This document shows, piece after piece, positions 33,402 through 43,135 of a stretch of 64,000 nucleotides of DNA. The position numbers and the translations under genes are program-made. The notes under the pieces are model-generated. The model saw only the letters and a list, made by a program, of their open reading frames with translations, was not told the origin of the DNA and did not search any database. This DNA comes from Streptomyces lucensis JCM 4490. GTDB lineage: Bacteria > Actinomycetota > Actinomycetes > Streptomycetales > Streptomycetaceae. How positions within the stretch are numbered: the first letter of the stretch is position 1; every line of letters begins with the position of its first letter. Location of the stretch: the NCBI RefSeq assembly GCF_014650035.1, contig NZ_BMUE01000013.1, positions 1 through 64,000 of the forward strand. Direction: 5' to 3'.

Positions 33402-35243
33402 TCACAGCAGCCGGAAGCGCAGCCGACAGATCACCGCGTCCGTCTCCCGCCGCACCGCGTGCGCGACGACCGCGCCCCGCTGGTTCTGCAGCAGCCGCTC
33501 CCACAGCCTCTCCGGCTCGGTCTCCGGAATCAGCACGGTGACCCGGGTGCCGGGCTCGGCGGCGGCCACCTCACGGACGTATGCCGCAATGGGACGGCCC
33601 AGGCTGCGCCGCCCGCAGGAAAGCCCCACCAGGGGCACGCCCGGGTCCCACTCGACCCAGGCCCGCTCCAGGGCGTGCAGGTGGGCGCGGTCCTCGGGGT
33701 CGGGGTAGGAGACGGTGACGGCACGGACCTCGTCACCGAGGGATGCTGCGGCCGTCAGGGCCTCGGAGGTGAGCCGGGACAGTGAGGACACCGGCACGAT
33801 CACCAGGGAGCGGTCACGGTGCGGGGGTTCGGGGATGCGGCCCAGGCCGAGTCGCTCGCCGATGCGGCCGTAGGCACGGTGGACGGTGACGAAGGCGGCG
33901 ACGAGCAGGGGCAGCGCCACCACGATCAGCCAGGCGCCCTCCGCGAACTTGCTCGCCGTGACGACGACCGTCGAGACACCGGTGAGCAGCGCGCCGAAGC
34001 CGTTGAGCAGCACCTTTCCGCGCCAGCCACGGCCCCGCTCGCGACGCCAGCGCCGGACCATGCCGACCTGCGCGATCGTGAAGCCGACGAACACACCGAT
34101 GGCGAACATCGGCACCAGGGTGTTGGTGTCCCCTCCGGAGAAGACCAGCAGCGCGGCGGAGACGACGGCGAGGGCGAGCACACCGTGCCGGTGCACCTGA
34201 CGGTCAGCCTTCAAGGCGAACACGTGCGGCGCGTAGTTGTCCCGGGCGAGCAGCTTCAGCAGCACCGGCAGCCCGCCGAAGGACGTGTTGGCAGACAGCG
34301 CCAGCAGTATCATCGTCGCGAACTGAATGACGTAGAAGGCCCAGTTGTGGCCGAGTGAGGCGTCCGCGAGCTGGGCCAGGACCGTGACGCCCGCCACGGG
34401 CTGGAGGTGGAAGCGCCCAATCAGCGCCGACAGACCGATCAGCATCAGGCCGAGTACGGCACCGAGTGCGACCTCCGCCCGCTGAGCCCGCCGCACGCGC
34501 GGGACGCGGAAGGAGGGGACGGCGTTGGCGATGGCCTCGACGCCGGTCAGGGCGGAACACCCGGAAGCGAAAGCCTTCAGCAGGAGCAGGACACCCACGC
34601 CGGTGGCGTTGCCCGCGACGACCGAGGCATGCCCGGCGGCTGTCGCCGTACTGACCGGCTCGGAGCGGAACAGACCAACGCCGATCAGCACGAAGACCGC
34701 ACCCACGAAGACGACCGTCGGCACGATGAACGCCTTCGCCGACTCGACGATCCCGCGCAGGTTGATGCCCGTGATCAGGGCGAGCACCGCCAGGCACAGC
34801 CACAGCCGGTCGCCGTACAGGCCGGGGAACGCCGATGTCAGCGCGGCCACGCCCGCCGTAACCGCCACGGCGACGTTGAGCACGTAGTCCAGGATCAGTG
34901 AGGCCGCCGCCACCAGACTGGTCCGCGGTCCCAGGTGCGTCTTCGCGACCGCGTAGGACCCGCCGCCGTCCGGGAAGGCCGCGATCACCTGCCGGTAGGA
35001 GGCCACCAGCACCGCCAGCAGGGCCGCGATGGCCAGCGTCACCGGCAGGGTGAAGCCGAGGCCGTGCGCGCCGGCGGCGGCCAGGACCAGGACGATCGCC
35101 TCGGGGCCGTAAGCCACCGACGCCATCGCGTCCAGGGACAGCGCCGCAAGTCCCGTGACAGCGGTCAGCCGGTGGCGCTCACCGGTATCAGGCGGTTCCT
35201 CGCCGGCGGGGACGGCATCGGGCTCGGTGGTCAGGACGGTCAT
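33402..35243 (-). CDS. APC-family permease, KimA-like potassium importer
   Basis: 613 residues from ATG at 35243 (AAGGAG upstream). About twelve spans follow LDAMASVAYGPEAIVLVLA; the GGGSYAVAKTHLG loop and FGGLPVLLKLLARDNYAP are shared with the other two permeases in this window. The C-terminal ~130 residues are a soluble USP-like domain (LVIVPVSSLSRLTSEALTAA). Size and this tail match the K+/H+ symporter KimA of Bacillus (607 aa) better than amino-acid permeases. Placement upstream of kdpFABC and facing KdpE-type boxes supports K+ uptake. Confidence 0.85.
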   Translation of the reverse strand: MTVLTTEPDAVPAGEEPPDTGERHRLTAVTGLAALSLDAMASVAYGPEAIVLVLAAAGAHGLGFTLPVTLAIAALLAVLVASYRQVIAAFPDGGGSYAVAKTHLGPRTSLVAAASLILDYVLNVAVAVTAGVAALTSAFPGLYGDRLWLCLAVLALITGINLRGIVESAKAFIVPTVVFVGAVFVLIGVGLFRSEPVSTATAAGHASVVAGNATGVGVLLLLKAFASGCSALTGVEAIANAVPSFRVPRVRRAQRAEVALGAVLGLMLIGLSALIGRFHLQPVAGVTVLAQLADASLGHNWAFYVIQFATMILLALSANTSFGGLPVLLKLLARDNYAPHVFALKADRQVHRHGVLALAVVSAALLVFSGGDTNTLVPMFAIGVFVGFTIAQVGMVRRWRRERGRGWRGKVLLNGFGALLTGVSTVVVTASKFAEGAWLIVVALPLLVAAFVTVHRAYGRIGERLGLGRIPEPPHRDRSLVIVPVSSLSRLTSEALTAAASLGDEVRAVTVSYPDPEDRAHLHALERAWVEWDPGVPLVGLSCGRRSLGRPIAAYVREVAAAEPGTRVTVLIPETEPERLWERLLQNQRGAVVAHAVRRETDAVICRLRFRLL

Positions 35244-35362
35244 GGGGCGGAACTCCTTCGGTGAAAGCCGCGCAGCCACGTGTGCGCGGTGCCCTCAGGT
35301 TCTGACCGTTTCCGACGGTGATCGGCCGTTCCTTGCGGGATCTTCGCGCCGATACGACCGAC

Positions 35363-35406
35363 CTTGACGGGACCTTGACGGGCCGTGCCATCAGAGCCCC
35401 ATCAAG
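35363..35406. promoter_or_regulatory. Two abutting opposed paired-repeat boxes (candidate KdpE sites)
   Basis: Plus strand 35363-35384: CTTGACGGGAC then CTTGACGGGCC, the clearest copy of the motif. Directly next, on the minus strand 35406-35385: CTTGATGGGGC then TCTGATGGCAC. Four half sites on 44 bases form a head-to-head arrangement in the divergent promoter of the permease and the 185-residue membrane protein. Confidence 0.75.
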
Positions 35407-35446
35407 ATGCATGGATCTGGTCCATCGCGTCTTTACCGTCACCGGT

Positions 35447-36004
35447 ATGGGACGACGCGAAAGGGCGCGCAGGGCAGCGGCCGGCGCTCGCGCACACTCA
35501 TCCGCGGGCGCGGTGTACGACCGTCGCTGGGCGCGGAACGTGAGGGATGCCGCCCGGTGCGCCGGCGCGCTGCTTACCGTGCTCCTGCTGATCGACTGGG
35601 GCTCGGGCCGGTTCGCGATGTGGCGCGGCCTGTTATGGCTCGCGCTCGCTGTGCTGCTGTTCGTCGTGCTGTTTCCCGTCCGCGTCTCGGCCGGTGAGGA
35701 CTGGCTGGCCGCACAATGGATGCTGCGCAAGCGCCGGGTCCGAACCGATGTGCTGGTGTCCGTGCGCTGCCTGGACGGCGTCTCCCAACGGCTCGTATTG
35801 CGTGACGCGTTCGGCGCGCGCGTCGTGATCGATCCCGTCGTCCTGGTGACCAACCCGGACCTGTGGCACCGCTTCGAGGCGGGCGCCCGGAAGGCCGCGG
35901 CCGACGGTCTCCTGCTGTGCGGGCAGACCGCGCTGCGGCACCTCTCGGCCCGCATGGACCGGGAGACCGCGCTGGCCGTCTTCAAGGCATCCGGACTGGA
36001 CTGA
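35447..36004 (+). CDS. Two-span membrane protein with PH-like C-terminal domain, hypothetical
   Basis: 185 residues from ATG at 35447. Basic N-terminus (GRRERARRAAAGARAH), two spans (CAGALLTVLLLIDWG and GLLWLALAVLLFVVLFPV), then ~100 residues of mixed strands (TDVLVSVRCLDGVSQRLVLR, RVVIDPVVLVTNPDLWHRF) that look like a bacterial PH-type module. I do not know a named homologue. It is divergent from the KimA-like permease and shares its regulatory boxes, so it may serve in K+ stress. Confidence 0.7.
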   Translation: MGRRERARRAAAGARAHSSAGAVYDRRWARNVRDAARCAGALLTVLLLIDWGSGRFAMWRGLLWLALAVLLFVVLFPVRVSAGEDWLAAQWMLRKRRVRTDVLVSVRCLDGVSQRLVLRDAFGARVVIDPVVLVTNPDLWHRFEAGARKAAADGLLLCGQTALRHLSARMDRETALAVFKASGLD

Positions 36005-36020
36005 TGCTTCCGGTGCCGCC

Positions 36021-37449
36021 TCAGTCCCGTCGGTCCGAGGGATGCGGCTGCACGCCCGTCATCAGGATGTCCAGCCCGCGCCCGGTGGTCGCCAGGACCA
36101 CCTGGTCGGCGGCCCGCAGCACCCTGCCCTGCGCGGGGCGCCAGTCGAAGCCGGACCGCCGGTCGAGACGGAGTCCGGTGAGGGTGTCCATGAAGGAGGG
36201 GTCCGCCGCCGGACCGGCCGCTCCGACCGAGAGCACCCGCCACTCGTTCTCACGGAACGCCTCGTGCACCGAGCGCCCCTCCAGCTCCGGGTGCCCGGCC
36301 ACGTCCAGTTCGCGGGCGAGCGCGACGCCCCGCGCGTGCGGGTCGCGTTCGATCACCACGACCGGGTGGTCGGCGGTGCACAGTCGGGGCGAGCACCCGG
36401 GTGCCGATCTTGCCGAGGCCGACGAGGACGATGTGGCCGGTCGTGTCCTCGTCCGGCGGGTGGGTCGCGGAGGCGGCGCGGAAGGCTTCGGTGGCGTTCA
36501 GGGTGGCAGCCACGACGAGCGGCAGCACGGCCAGGTCGACGAAACCGGCGACGAGTCCGAGGTCCTCCACCAGCCTGCGCTGCCGAGCCAGGGATGCGGC
36601 CGAGACGCCGCCGGCCAGGCCGTCGCTGCGGGCCACGTGCACGGCGAGCAGGTCGCCGCCGGCCGACCGGGCGGCGATCCGCGCCGCCCGCCGGACGAGC
36701 GTGTCGCCCTCCGGGCCGCCGGTCAGGGCGACGACGACCCGCTCCCGGGTCTCCCGCACCCCGCCGATGCCGTGCTGCGAGCGGTACTCCTGGAGCGCCT
36801 CGTCCACCCGGTCGGCCACCCACAGCAGCGCCAGCTGCCGCAGGGCGGTGAGGTTGCCGGGCCGGAAGTAGTTGGCGAGGGCCGCGTCGATCTTCTCCGG
36901 GGCGTAGATGTTGCCGTGCGCCATGCGGCGGCGCAGTCCCTCGGGGGGCATGTCGACCAGCTCGATCTGCCAGGCCCGGCGTACGACCTCGTCGGGCACC
37001 GTCTCGTGTTGCGGGACGTGGGTGATCTTCTCGACCACGTCGTTGAGGGATTCGAGGTGCTGGATGTTCACCGCGGTGATGACGTCGACGCCGGCCGCGA
37101 GGAGTTCCTCGATGTCCTGCCAGCGCTTGGGGTTGCGGCCGTCCCCGGGGACGTTGCTGTGGGCGCACTCGTCGACGATCGCGACCTGCGGGCGGCGGGC
37201 GAGGACCGCGGCCAGGTCCATCTCCTGAAAGCCCCCGCCGCGGTAGGTGCAGGATGTGCGGGGGACGACCTCGAGGCCGTCGGTCATGCCCTCCGTGTGC
37301 AGGCGGCCGTGGCACTCCACGAAGCCCACCACCACGTCCGCCCCGCGCGAGGCGCGGCGCCGTCCCTCGTCGAGCATCCGGTAGGTCTTGCCGACCCCCG
37401 GGGCCGCCCCGAGGTAGACCTTCAGTCGTCCGGGCCGTACGTCACTCAT
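36021..37449 (-). pseudogene. Frameshifted KdpD-N/USP - RCK fusion
   Basis: From ATG at 37449 the frame encodes a KdpD sensor domain with Walker A GAAPGVGKT, a USP-like domain, one hydrophobic segment (GFVDLAVLPLVVAATL), and then GHIVLVGLGKIGTRVLA, the opening of a TrkA-N/RCK fold. Here a run of four C (36386-36389) shifts the frame; the next frame continues HPVVVIERDPHARGVALARELDV and then EGRSVHEAFRENEWRVLSVG. About 100 residues of the RCK core also seem missing, and no kinase domain follows. So a KdpD-RCK type K+ sensor gene has decayed, or the extra C is a sequencing error on top of a deletion. Confidence 0.72.
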
Positions 37450-37574
37450 CGCCGCCGACGCGCTCCGCTCCCTGGCTCGACTCCCCCTGGTCCAGGGGGA
37501 CTGCTCCTAAGGAAGCCCTTCGCAGGGCCGAGTGGGGCGCGTGTTAGCGACTTCTTGGCGCCGGTCTCGGGGAC

Positions 37575-37596
37575 CTTGACACTGTTTTGACGTGAC
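37575..37596. promoter_or_regulatory. Paired-repeat box upstream of antiporter / KdpD-RCK (candidate KdpE site)
   Basis: CTTGACACTGT then TTTGACGTGAC, 11-base period, plus orientation, 89 bases before the antiporter ATG and 126 bases before the divergent KdpD-RCK start. Confidence 0.6.
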
Positions 37597-37684
37597 CTGG
37601 GCCGATAGGGTGAAGGCGGTGTGCCGGGAAGTCTGGTCGGCAGGGGAGCCAGGGCGGCTCTTCTCATAGCCCCAGGGGGACGGC

Positions 37685-39259
37685 ATGCGGAGCGTCGGTA
37701 CGGTACTCGCGTTGGTCATTCTGGCCACCGTCGTGGCGACCTTCGCGCGCCGCTGGCGGATGCCCGCTCCTTCTCTGCTGGTGGTCGCCGGTCTGGCCGT
37801 GGCGCTGCTGCCGGGCAGCCCGCAGATCGAGATCAGTCCGGAGATCATCGGGCTGGTCGTGCTCCCGCCGCTGTTGTACGCGAGCGCGGAGGACATGCCC
37901 TGGCGGGAGCTGCGGGCCGTGTGGAAGCCGGTCGGGGTCCTCTCCATCGGTCTGGTGCTCGCCTCCGCGGCAGCCGTCGCGGCAGTGGCGACCGCGGTCA
38001 CCCCGCTGTCTTGGCAGATGGCCTTCGTGCTGGGCGCGGTGCTGGCCAGTACCGACCCGGTGGCGGTGACCGCGCTCGGCCGCAGGCTCGCCCTCCCTCC
38101 GAGGGTGCAGGTGCTCGTGCAGGCAGAGAGCCTGTTCAACGACGCGACCTCGCTGGTCCTGGTCCGGGTGGCGGCAGGCATCGCGGTGGCCTCGGCGGCG
38201 GCGAGCTGGGAGGCGGCGGGCGACCAGTTCCTGCTGCTGGCCGGCGGTGGCACGGTGATCGGGGCCGCAGTGGCCGGTGTGGTGGTGCTCATCCGACGCC
38301 GTACCGAGGAACCGGTGCTGGAGACGGTGATCGCCTTGGTCACCCCGTACGCCGCCTACCTGCTCGCGGAGGCGGCGCACACCTCCGGCGTGACCTCCTG
38401 TGTGGTCGCCGGGGTGGTACTGGGCGGCCGGGGCGACCGACTCACCAACGCCCGCATACGCCTCCAGCTGCACGCCGTGTACGGCACGGTGGTGTTCCTG
38501 CTGGAGAGCGTGGTCTTCTCCCTCATCGGGCTGGCCCTTCCCGGCGAGGTGCGGGCGCTCGCCGTCGGCGACCGGTCCTGGCCGCTGTACGCCCTCGCCG
38601 TCGCCGCCACCCTCATCGCCGTACGCCTGTTGTGGCTCGCACCGCTGTCGGCGGTCGTCCAGCGCAAGGGCGGGATCAGCCGTTTGAACTGGCGGCTGCC
38701 GTTGGTGCTGACTTGGGCGGGCACGCGCGGTGTCATGCCGCTGGCAGCCGCGCTGTCCATCCCCGCGGTCGCCAAGGACGGCACCGCCCTGACGGACCGC
38801 TCTCTGATCCTCGTCCTGACCACGTCCGTGGTGGTCGTGACGCTGGTCGTCCAGGGTTTCACCCTCGCCCCGGTCGTCCGCGCCTCCGGCCTCGCCCTGG
38901 AGCCCGCCCACACCGAGCGCGAGGAGGTCGAGGCCCGCTCGCACCTCGCCCACGCCGGACTCGCCCGCCTCGAGGAACTCGCCGAGCTGGAGGCCGTCCC
39001 CGACATCGTCCTCGACCGGCTGCGTCGCGGGCTGACCGCCCGCCTGGACGACGCCCGCGACCGCCTCGCCGAGCACAACGGCACCCCCGCCTCCACCGAG
39101 TCCGCCGACCTGGTCTACCGCCAGCTGCGCCGCGACCTGATCACCGTGGAGACCGCGGAGCTCCAGCGCCTCTACGACACGCACCGCGTCAGCGACACGA
39201 CCCGGCGCCGGCTGCAACGCTCCCTGGACCTGGAGGAAGCCCGGCTCACAGACGTGTGA
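37685..39259 (+). CDS. CPA1-family monovalent cation/proton antiporter
   Basis: 524 residues from ATG at 37685. About twelve spans; CPA1 signatures GAVLASTDPVAVTALGRRL and AESLFNDATSLVLVRVA (the ND pair carries the ion) and LTWAGTRGVMPLAAAL. The C-terminal ~120 residues are cytosolic and charged. It exchanges Na+ or K+ for protons. With K+ uptake systems on both sides and a KdpE-type box in its promoter, it may extrude Na+ or balance pH during K+ uptake. Confidence 0.92.
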   Translation: MRSVGTVLALVILATVVATFARRWRMPAPSLLVVAGLAVALLPGSPQIEISPEIIGLVVLPPLLYASAEDMPWRELRAVWKPVGVLSIGLVLASAAAVAAVATAVTPLSWQMAFVLGAVLASTDPVAVTALGRRLALPPRVQVLVQAESLFNDATSLVLVRVAAGIAVASAAASWEAAGDQFLLLAGGGTVIGAAVAGVVVLIRRRTEEPVLETVIALVTPYAAYLLAEAAHTSGVTSCVVAGVVLGGRGDRLTNARIRLQLHAVYGTVVFLLESVVFSLIGLALPGEVRALAVGDRSWPLYALAVAATLIAVRLLWLAPLSAVVQRKGGISRLNWRLPLVLTWAGTRGVMPLAAALSIPAVAKDGTALTDRSLILVLTTSVVVVTLVVQGFTLAPVVRASGLALEPAHTEREEVEARSHLAHAGLARLEELAELEAVPDIVLDRLRRGLTARLDDARDRLAEHNGTPASTESADLVYRQLRRDLITVETAELQRLYDTHRVSDTTRRRLQRSLDLEEARLTDV

Positions 39260-39265
39260 ACGGCG

Positions 39266-40462
39266 TCAGCGGAACTCCGCCAGCCGTGGCCGCAGCCCCA
39301 GCGCGGTGAACGCCATCGCCGCGAGCAGCAGGGTGCCGGCCCAGGGCAGCAGGCCGCTCTTCGCCCCGCGGCCGTCCCGCACCGAGGAGGTGAAGTGGGC
39401 CCGGTTGATGTCCGTCACCTTGTCCAGGGCAGCCATCCACGCGCCGAAGTGCGCGTTGGAGGTGCCGGGCTTCCAGTCCATGCAGAACTCCACCGCCTCG
39501 CGCTCCCTCCCGGCCGCCAGCAGTGCCCAGATCCTGCGGTCGTCGCGCTGGTAGACGGCGTACGTCTCCACGGTCTTCTCGGCCGCGGCACGTTCCCCGG
39601 GGAAGGCGATGTTGTCCAGCTCGCGCCGGAACTCGCCAGTGAAGCGCAGGTCGTGGCGGTCGGTCCGGTACTCCCGCCAGCTGGTGGCCAGCCCGGCGTC
39701 GTACGTGTCGAGGGTCTCGCGCTGGATGCCGTACAGCTTCTGCGACTTGGCGAGGAACGACTGCGCGTACTGCTCGCGGCGCCGCGGGTCGAGGAGGTAG
39801 CGGCTCTCGTCGGCATTGGCGTCGTAGGCGATGGCGCGGGCGCGCGAGAGCGCGACGACGGAGTCGAAGGCGTCACGGCGTGCGCCGCGCAGGTTCCCGG
39901 ACGACGAGGTGAGCATCTGCGCGCCAAGTACCACCGCGAGCAGGGCGCAGGCGGTCGCGGCGAGGAGGGGCGGGTTCAGGATCCGGTGGAAGCGCCGAGT
40001 CAGGTACCACTGGAGGATGCCGAGGGCGGCCAGCAGGAGCAGGCCCAGCGCGGCGGTGGCGGCAAGCTGCGCGGAGAGCGTGGAGCGGGCGGCGCTGTAC
40101 TCGGCGTCGAAGGCGCGGTCGTTGGCGGACACCAGCGTGCGGGACTCGGGCAGCAGCCTGCCCTGCAGCAGGTCGGTCGCCTTGCGGTAGCCAGCCCGGG
40201 CGGCCGGCTTGCCGCCGGCGTGCCCGTCGTTCTCCAGGGCGCGCCCTATCAGCTCCTGGTAGTCGGCGAAGTCGTCGGTCAGGTTCTCCACGGTCTTCTC
40301 GTCGGACCGCTCCCCCGGGCGCAGCCCCGGACCCGGTCCGGCCGTCCGCGAATACCCTCGTCTTCGCGGTCCGGGGCTGCCCCCGGATTGGGCGACCACA
40401 GTCCGTGGCGGTGCTCCTTGCTCGGTCCGAGGACCCTGCGCTGATCCGGCCGTGAGTGTCAC
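39266..40462 (-). CDS. Membrane protein with repeated extracytoplasmic helical domains, N-terminally damaged
   Basis: 398 residues from GTG at 40462 (GGAGGGACC upstream). Residues ~1-60 are low-complexity. From ~65 the protein shows a helical sensor-like segment (ENLTDDFADYQELIGRAL, AAYRKATDLL-like), spans AATAALGLLLLAALGILQW and LLAATACALLAVVLGAQML, a second helical domain, and a last span. Homologues, as I recall, have two similar domains each after a membrane span; here the first span and the beginning of the first domain are gone. It may be inactive. It shares the intergenic boxes at 40549-40601 with the orphan kdpB. Confidence 0.6.
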   Translation of the reverse strand: MTLTAGSAQGPRTEQGAPPRTVVAQSGGSPGPRRRGYSRTAGPGPGLRPGERSDEKTVENLTDDFADYQELIGRALENDGHAGGKPAARAGYRKATDLLQGRLLPESRTLVSANDRAFDAEYSAARSTLSAQLAATAALGLLLLAALGILQWYLTRRFHRILNPPLLAATACALLAVVLGAQMLTSSSGNLRGARRDAFDSVVALSRARAIAYDANADESRYLLDPRRREQYAQSFLAKSQKLYGIQRETLDTYDAGLATSWREYRTDRHDLRFTGEFRRELDNIAFPGERAAAEKTVETYAVYQRDDRRIWALLAAGREREAVEFCMDWKPGTSNAHFGAWMAALDKVTDINRAHFTSSVRDGRGAKSGLLPWAGTLLLAAMAFTALGLRPRLAEFR

Positions 40463-40548
40463 GGTCCCTCCAACGTCACCGCCACGGACGGTCGCCCGTC
40501 CCCCGTTGGTGATCAGTCTGCGACCGGATTCGGCCACCCATGGCTCGT

Positions 40549-40601
40549 CTTGACGGCTCCCTGATGGCGAATCAGCTTTGTTTGACGGCACTTTGACGGC
40601 G
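40549..40601. promoter_or_regulatory. Two paired-repeat boxes upstream of orphan kdpB (candidate KdpE sites)
   Basis: 40549-40570: CTTGACGGCTC then CCTGATGGCGA. 40580-40601: GTTTGACGGCA then CTTTGACGGCG. Each has an 11-base period and the boxes start 31 bases apart, about the same layout as before kdpF. Confidence 0.7.
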
Positions 40602-40853
40602 GCCTGCGCGGCGCCGTATGAGTGCCGCAAATTCTGTGTCCGCCACGCCGGTCGGAGCGGCGAGCGGCATTAGATTCGCTGTCGGCCGCCGCTGGAGCCA
40701 TGAACGTCAGGGCCCAACAGACGTCCGTGGCCCCGCACGACGGGCGGAGTCCCCACTCCGCTGTGACGCGGGGGCGGCCCGGTGTGTGTCCGAGGGGGCA
40801 CACGCCCGCGCAGGACGCCTTGTCGTCGCCTCTTCGCCGGCGTCCGTGCGCCG

Positions 40854-40885
40854 CCGTGCGGTGCCGGGGCCCCGGCACCGCACGG
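40854..40885. repeat. 32-bp perfect palindrome in the orphan kdpB leader
   Basis: CCGTGCGGTGCCGGGG followed at once by its reverse complement; 16-bp arms, no spacer. It lies 76 bases upstream of the kdpB2 ATG and could form a very stable hairpin in the leader RNA or a cruciform. It is followed by two perfect copies of a 15-mer GATCCCCGGCTGTCC (40902-40916, 40917-40931) and a partial third. Confidence 0.8.
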
Positions 40886-40960
40886 ACCGCCCACTCCGTT
40901 CGATCCCCGGCTGTCCGATCCCCGGCTGTCCGATTCCCCCGACAAGACACGAAGGTGTCC

Positions 40961-43114
40961 ATGCTTCCCGCTGCCCCCGAGCAGGCTTCCCCGTCCCGTC
41001 CCGAGCGCGCGGCCCGGCCCGGACCGGAGGGACGGCGGAGACGCCGTGCGCCGAGCGGGCTGTTCGAACCCGTCCAGCTCGTCCGCTCGTTCCCCGAGGC
41101 GCTGCGCAAACTGCACCCGCGCACCCTGGTCCGGAACCCGGTCCTGTTCGTGGTGTCCGTCGGGGCGGTCCTGACCACGCTGTCGGCGCTGCTCCATCCC
41201 GCCGTCTTCACCTGGGTCATCAGCCTGTGGCTGTGGCTGACAGTGGTCTTCGCCAACCTGGCCGAGGCGGTCGCCGAGGGCCGCGGCAAGGCACAGGCGG
41301 AGTCGCTGCGCAGGGCCCGCACGGACACGGTGGCGCTGCGGCTGCTGCACTGGAGCTACGGCACCGATCCACGCACCGCCCGCACGGAGGCCGTCGCCGC
41401 CACCGAACTGAAACCGCTGGACGTCGTGGTGGTCGAGGCGGGCGAGATGATCCCGGCCGACGGCGACGTGATCGATGGAGTCGCCGCCGTCGACGAGTCC
41501 GCCGTGACGGGTGAGTCCGCGCCCGTGATCCGGGAGTCGGGCGGGGACCGCAGCGGCGTCACGGGCGGCACCACGGTCCTGTCAGACCGGATCGTCGTAC
41601 GAGTTAGCGCACGCCCCGGGCACAGCTTCCTGGACCGGATGATCGCACTGGTCGAAGGAGCCTCCCGGCAGAAGACCCCGAACGAGATAGCGCTGAACAT
41701 CCTGCTCGCCTCCCTCACGATCATCTTCCTCTTGGTCGCGGTGGCCCTGCAGCCGATGGGCGAGTACGCGGGCGCCGCCCAGACCACGACCGTGCTGGTC
41801 GCGCTCCTCGTCACGCTCATCCCGACGACGATCGGCGCCCTGCTGTCCGCGATCGGCATCGCCGGCATGGACCGGCTGGTGCAGCGCAACGTGCTGGCCA
41901 TGTCGGGTCGGGCGGTCGAGGCTGCGGGGGACGTGAACACCCTGCTGCTCGACAAGACCGGCACCATCACGCTCGGCAACCGGGAGGCCGCCGCCTTCGT
42001 CCCGCTGCCCGGCATCGACGAGCGGCAGCTCGCCGACGCGGCCCAGCTGTCCTCGCTGGCCGACGAGACCCCGGAGGGCCGCTCCGTCGTCGTCCTGGCG
42101 AAGAACCGGTACGGCCTGCGGGGCCCCGCCGAAGGTGAGTTGGCGAACGCCCGCTGGGTGGCCTTCAGCGCACAGACCCGGATGAGCGGCGTCGACCTGC
42201 GCTGGGACAACGGAGCCGTCTGCGCCATCCGCAAGGGGGCCGCGCAGCAGGTGATCGACTGGGTGCAGATGTACGGCGGCCACGTGCCGCCTGAGGCGCG
42301 GCGGTACGCCGACGCCGTGGCCGCCTCCGGCGGGACACCGCTGCTGGTCGCGGTGCACGACTGGGACGGACCGCGCGTCCTCGGCCTGATCCATCTCAAG
42401 GACGTCGTCAAGGACGGCATCCGCGAACGCTTCGCCGAACTGCGCCGCATGGGCATACGCACGGTGATGATCACCGGTGACAACCCGCTGACCGCCAAGG
42501 CCATCGCCGAAGAGGCGGGTGTGGACGACTACTTGGCCGAGGCCACCCCCGAGGACAAGCTCGCCCTGATCAAACAGGAGCAGGAGGGCGGCAAGCTGGT
42601 CGCCATGACCGGTGACGGGACCAACGACGCGCCCGCGCTCGCGCAGGCGGATGTCGGCGTGGCGATGAACACGGGCACGTCGGCCGCCAAGGAGGCCGGC
42701 AACATGGTCGACCTCGACTCCAACCCGACCAAGCTCATCGAGATCGTCGAGATCGGCAAGCAACTCCTCATCACTCGGGGAGCGTTGACGACCTTCTCCA
42801 TCACCAACGACGTGGCGAAGTACTTCGCCATCATCCCGGCCATGTTCGCGGGCTCGTACCCGGGCCTGGAGTCGCTGAACGTGATGGGCCTGCACAGCCC
42901 GACCTCCGCGATCACCTCCGCGATCATCTTCAACGCCCTGATCATCATCGCCCTGATCCCCCTCGCCCTGCGCGGCGCGCGCTACATCCCCGCCTCCGCC
43001 CACGACCTGCTGCGCCGCAACCTGCTCGTCTACGGCCTCGGCGGCCTGGTCCTGCCCTTCGTCGGCATCAAGCTGATCGACCTGCTGATCTCCCAGGTGC
43101 CCGGCCTTGGCTGA
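40961..43114 (+). CDS. kdpB: Orphan KdpB-type P-type ATPase
   Basis: 717 residues from ATG at 40961 (GAAGG upstream; longer in-frame starts to 40622 would be low-complexity and overlap the boxes). All P-type motifs are kept: TGESAPVIRESGG, LLLDKTGTIT with Asp331, MITGDNPLTAKAIA, TGDGTNDAPALAQ. Very similar to the KdpB at 29248-31395 except in the N-terminus and the part of the N domain around RGPAEGELANARW. There is no kdpA, kdpC or kdpF beside it. It could swap into the KdpFABC complex, or be the survivor of a second kdp operon. Confidence 0.93.
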   Translation: MLPAAPEQASPSRPERAARPGPEGRRRRRAPSGLFEPVQLVRSFPEALRKLHPRTLVRNPVLFVVSVGAVLTTLSALLHPAVFTWVISLWLWLTVVFANLAEAVAEGRGKAQAESLRRARTDTVALRLLHWSYGTDPRTARTEAVAATELKPLDVVVVEAGEMIPADGDVIDGVAAVDESAVTGESAPVIRESGGDRSGVTGGTTVLSDRIVVRVSARPGHSFLDRMIALVEGASRQKTPNEIALNILLASLTIIFLLVAVALQPMGEYAGAAQTTTVLVALLVTLIPTTIGALLSAIGIAGMDRLVQRNVLAMSGRAVEAAGDVNTLLLDKTGTITLGNREAAAFVPLPGIDERQLADAAQLSSLADETPEGRSVVVLAKNRYGLRGPAEGELANARWVAFSAQTRMSGVDLRWDNGAVCAIRKGAAQQVIDWVQMYGGHVPPEARRYADAVAASGGTPLLVAVHDWDGPRVLGLIHLKDVVKDGIRERFAELRRMGIRTVMITGDNPLTAKAIAEEAGVDDYLAEATPEDKLALIKQEQEGGKLVAMTGDGTNDAPALAQADVGVAMNTGTSAAKEAGNMVDLDSNPTKLIEIVEIGKQLLITRGALTTFSITNDVAKYFAIIPAMFAGSYPGLESLNVMGLHSPTSAITSAIIFNALIIIALIPLALRGARYIPASAHDLLRRNLLVYGLGGLVLPFVGIKLIDLLISQVPGLG

Positions 43115-43135
43115 GCCCCGCCCACCCGTCTGGCT

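Noticed and set aside
40622..40960. In-frame N-terminal extension of orphan KdpB
   Set aside because: Would add 113 low-complexity residues, cross the 32-bp palindrome and begin only 21 bases after the KdpE-type boxes; ATG at 40961 has a proper ribosome site and gives a normal KdpB length.
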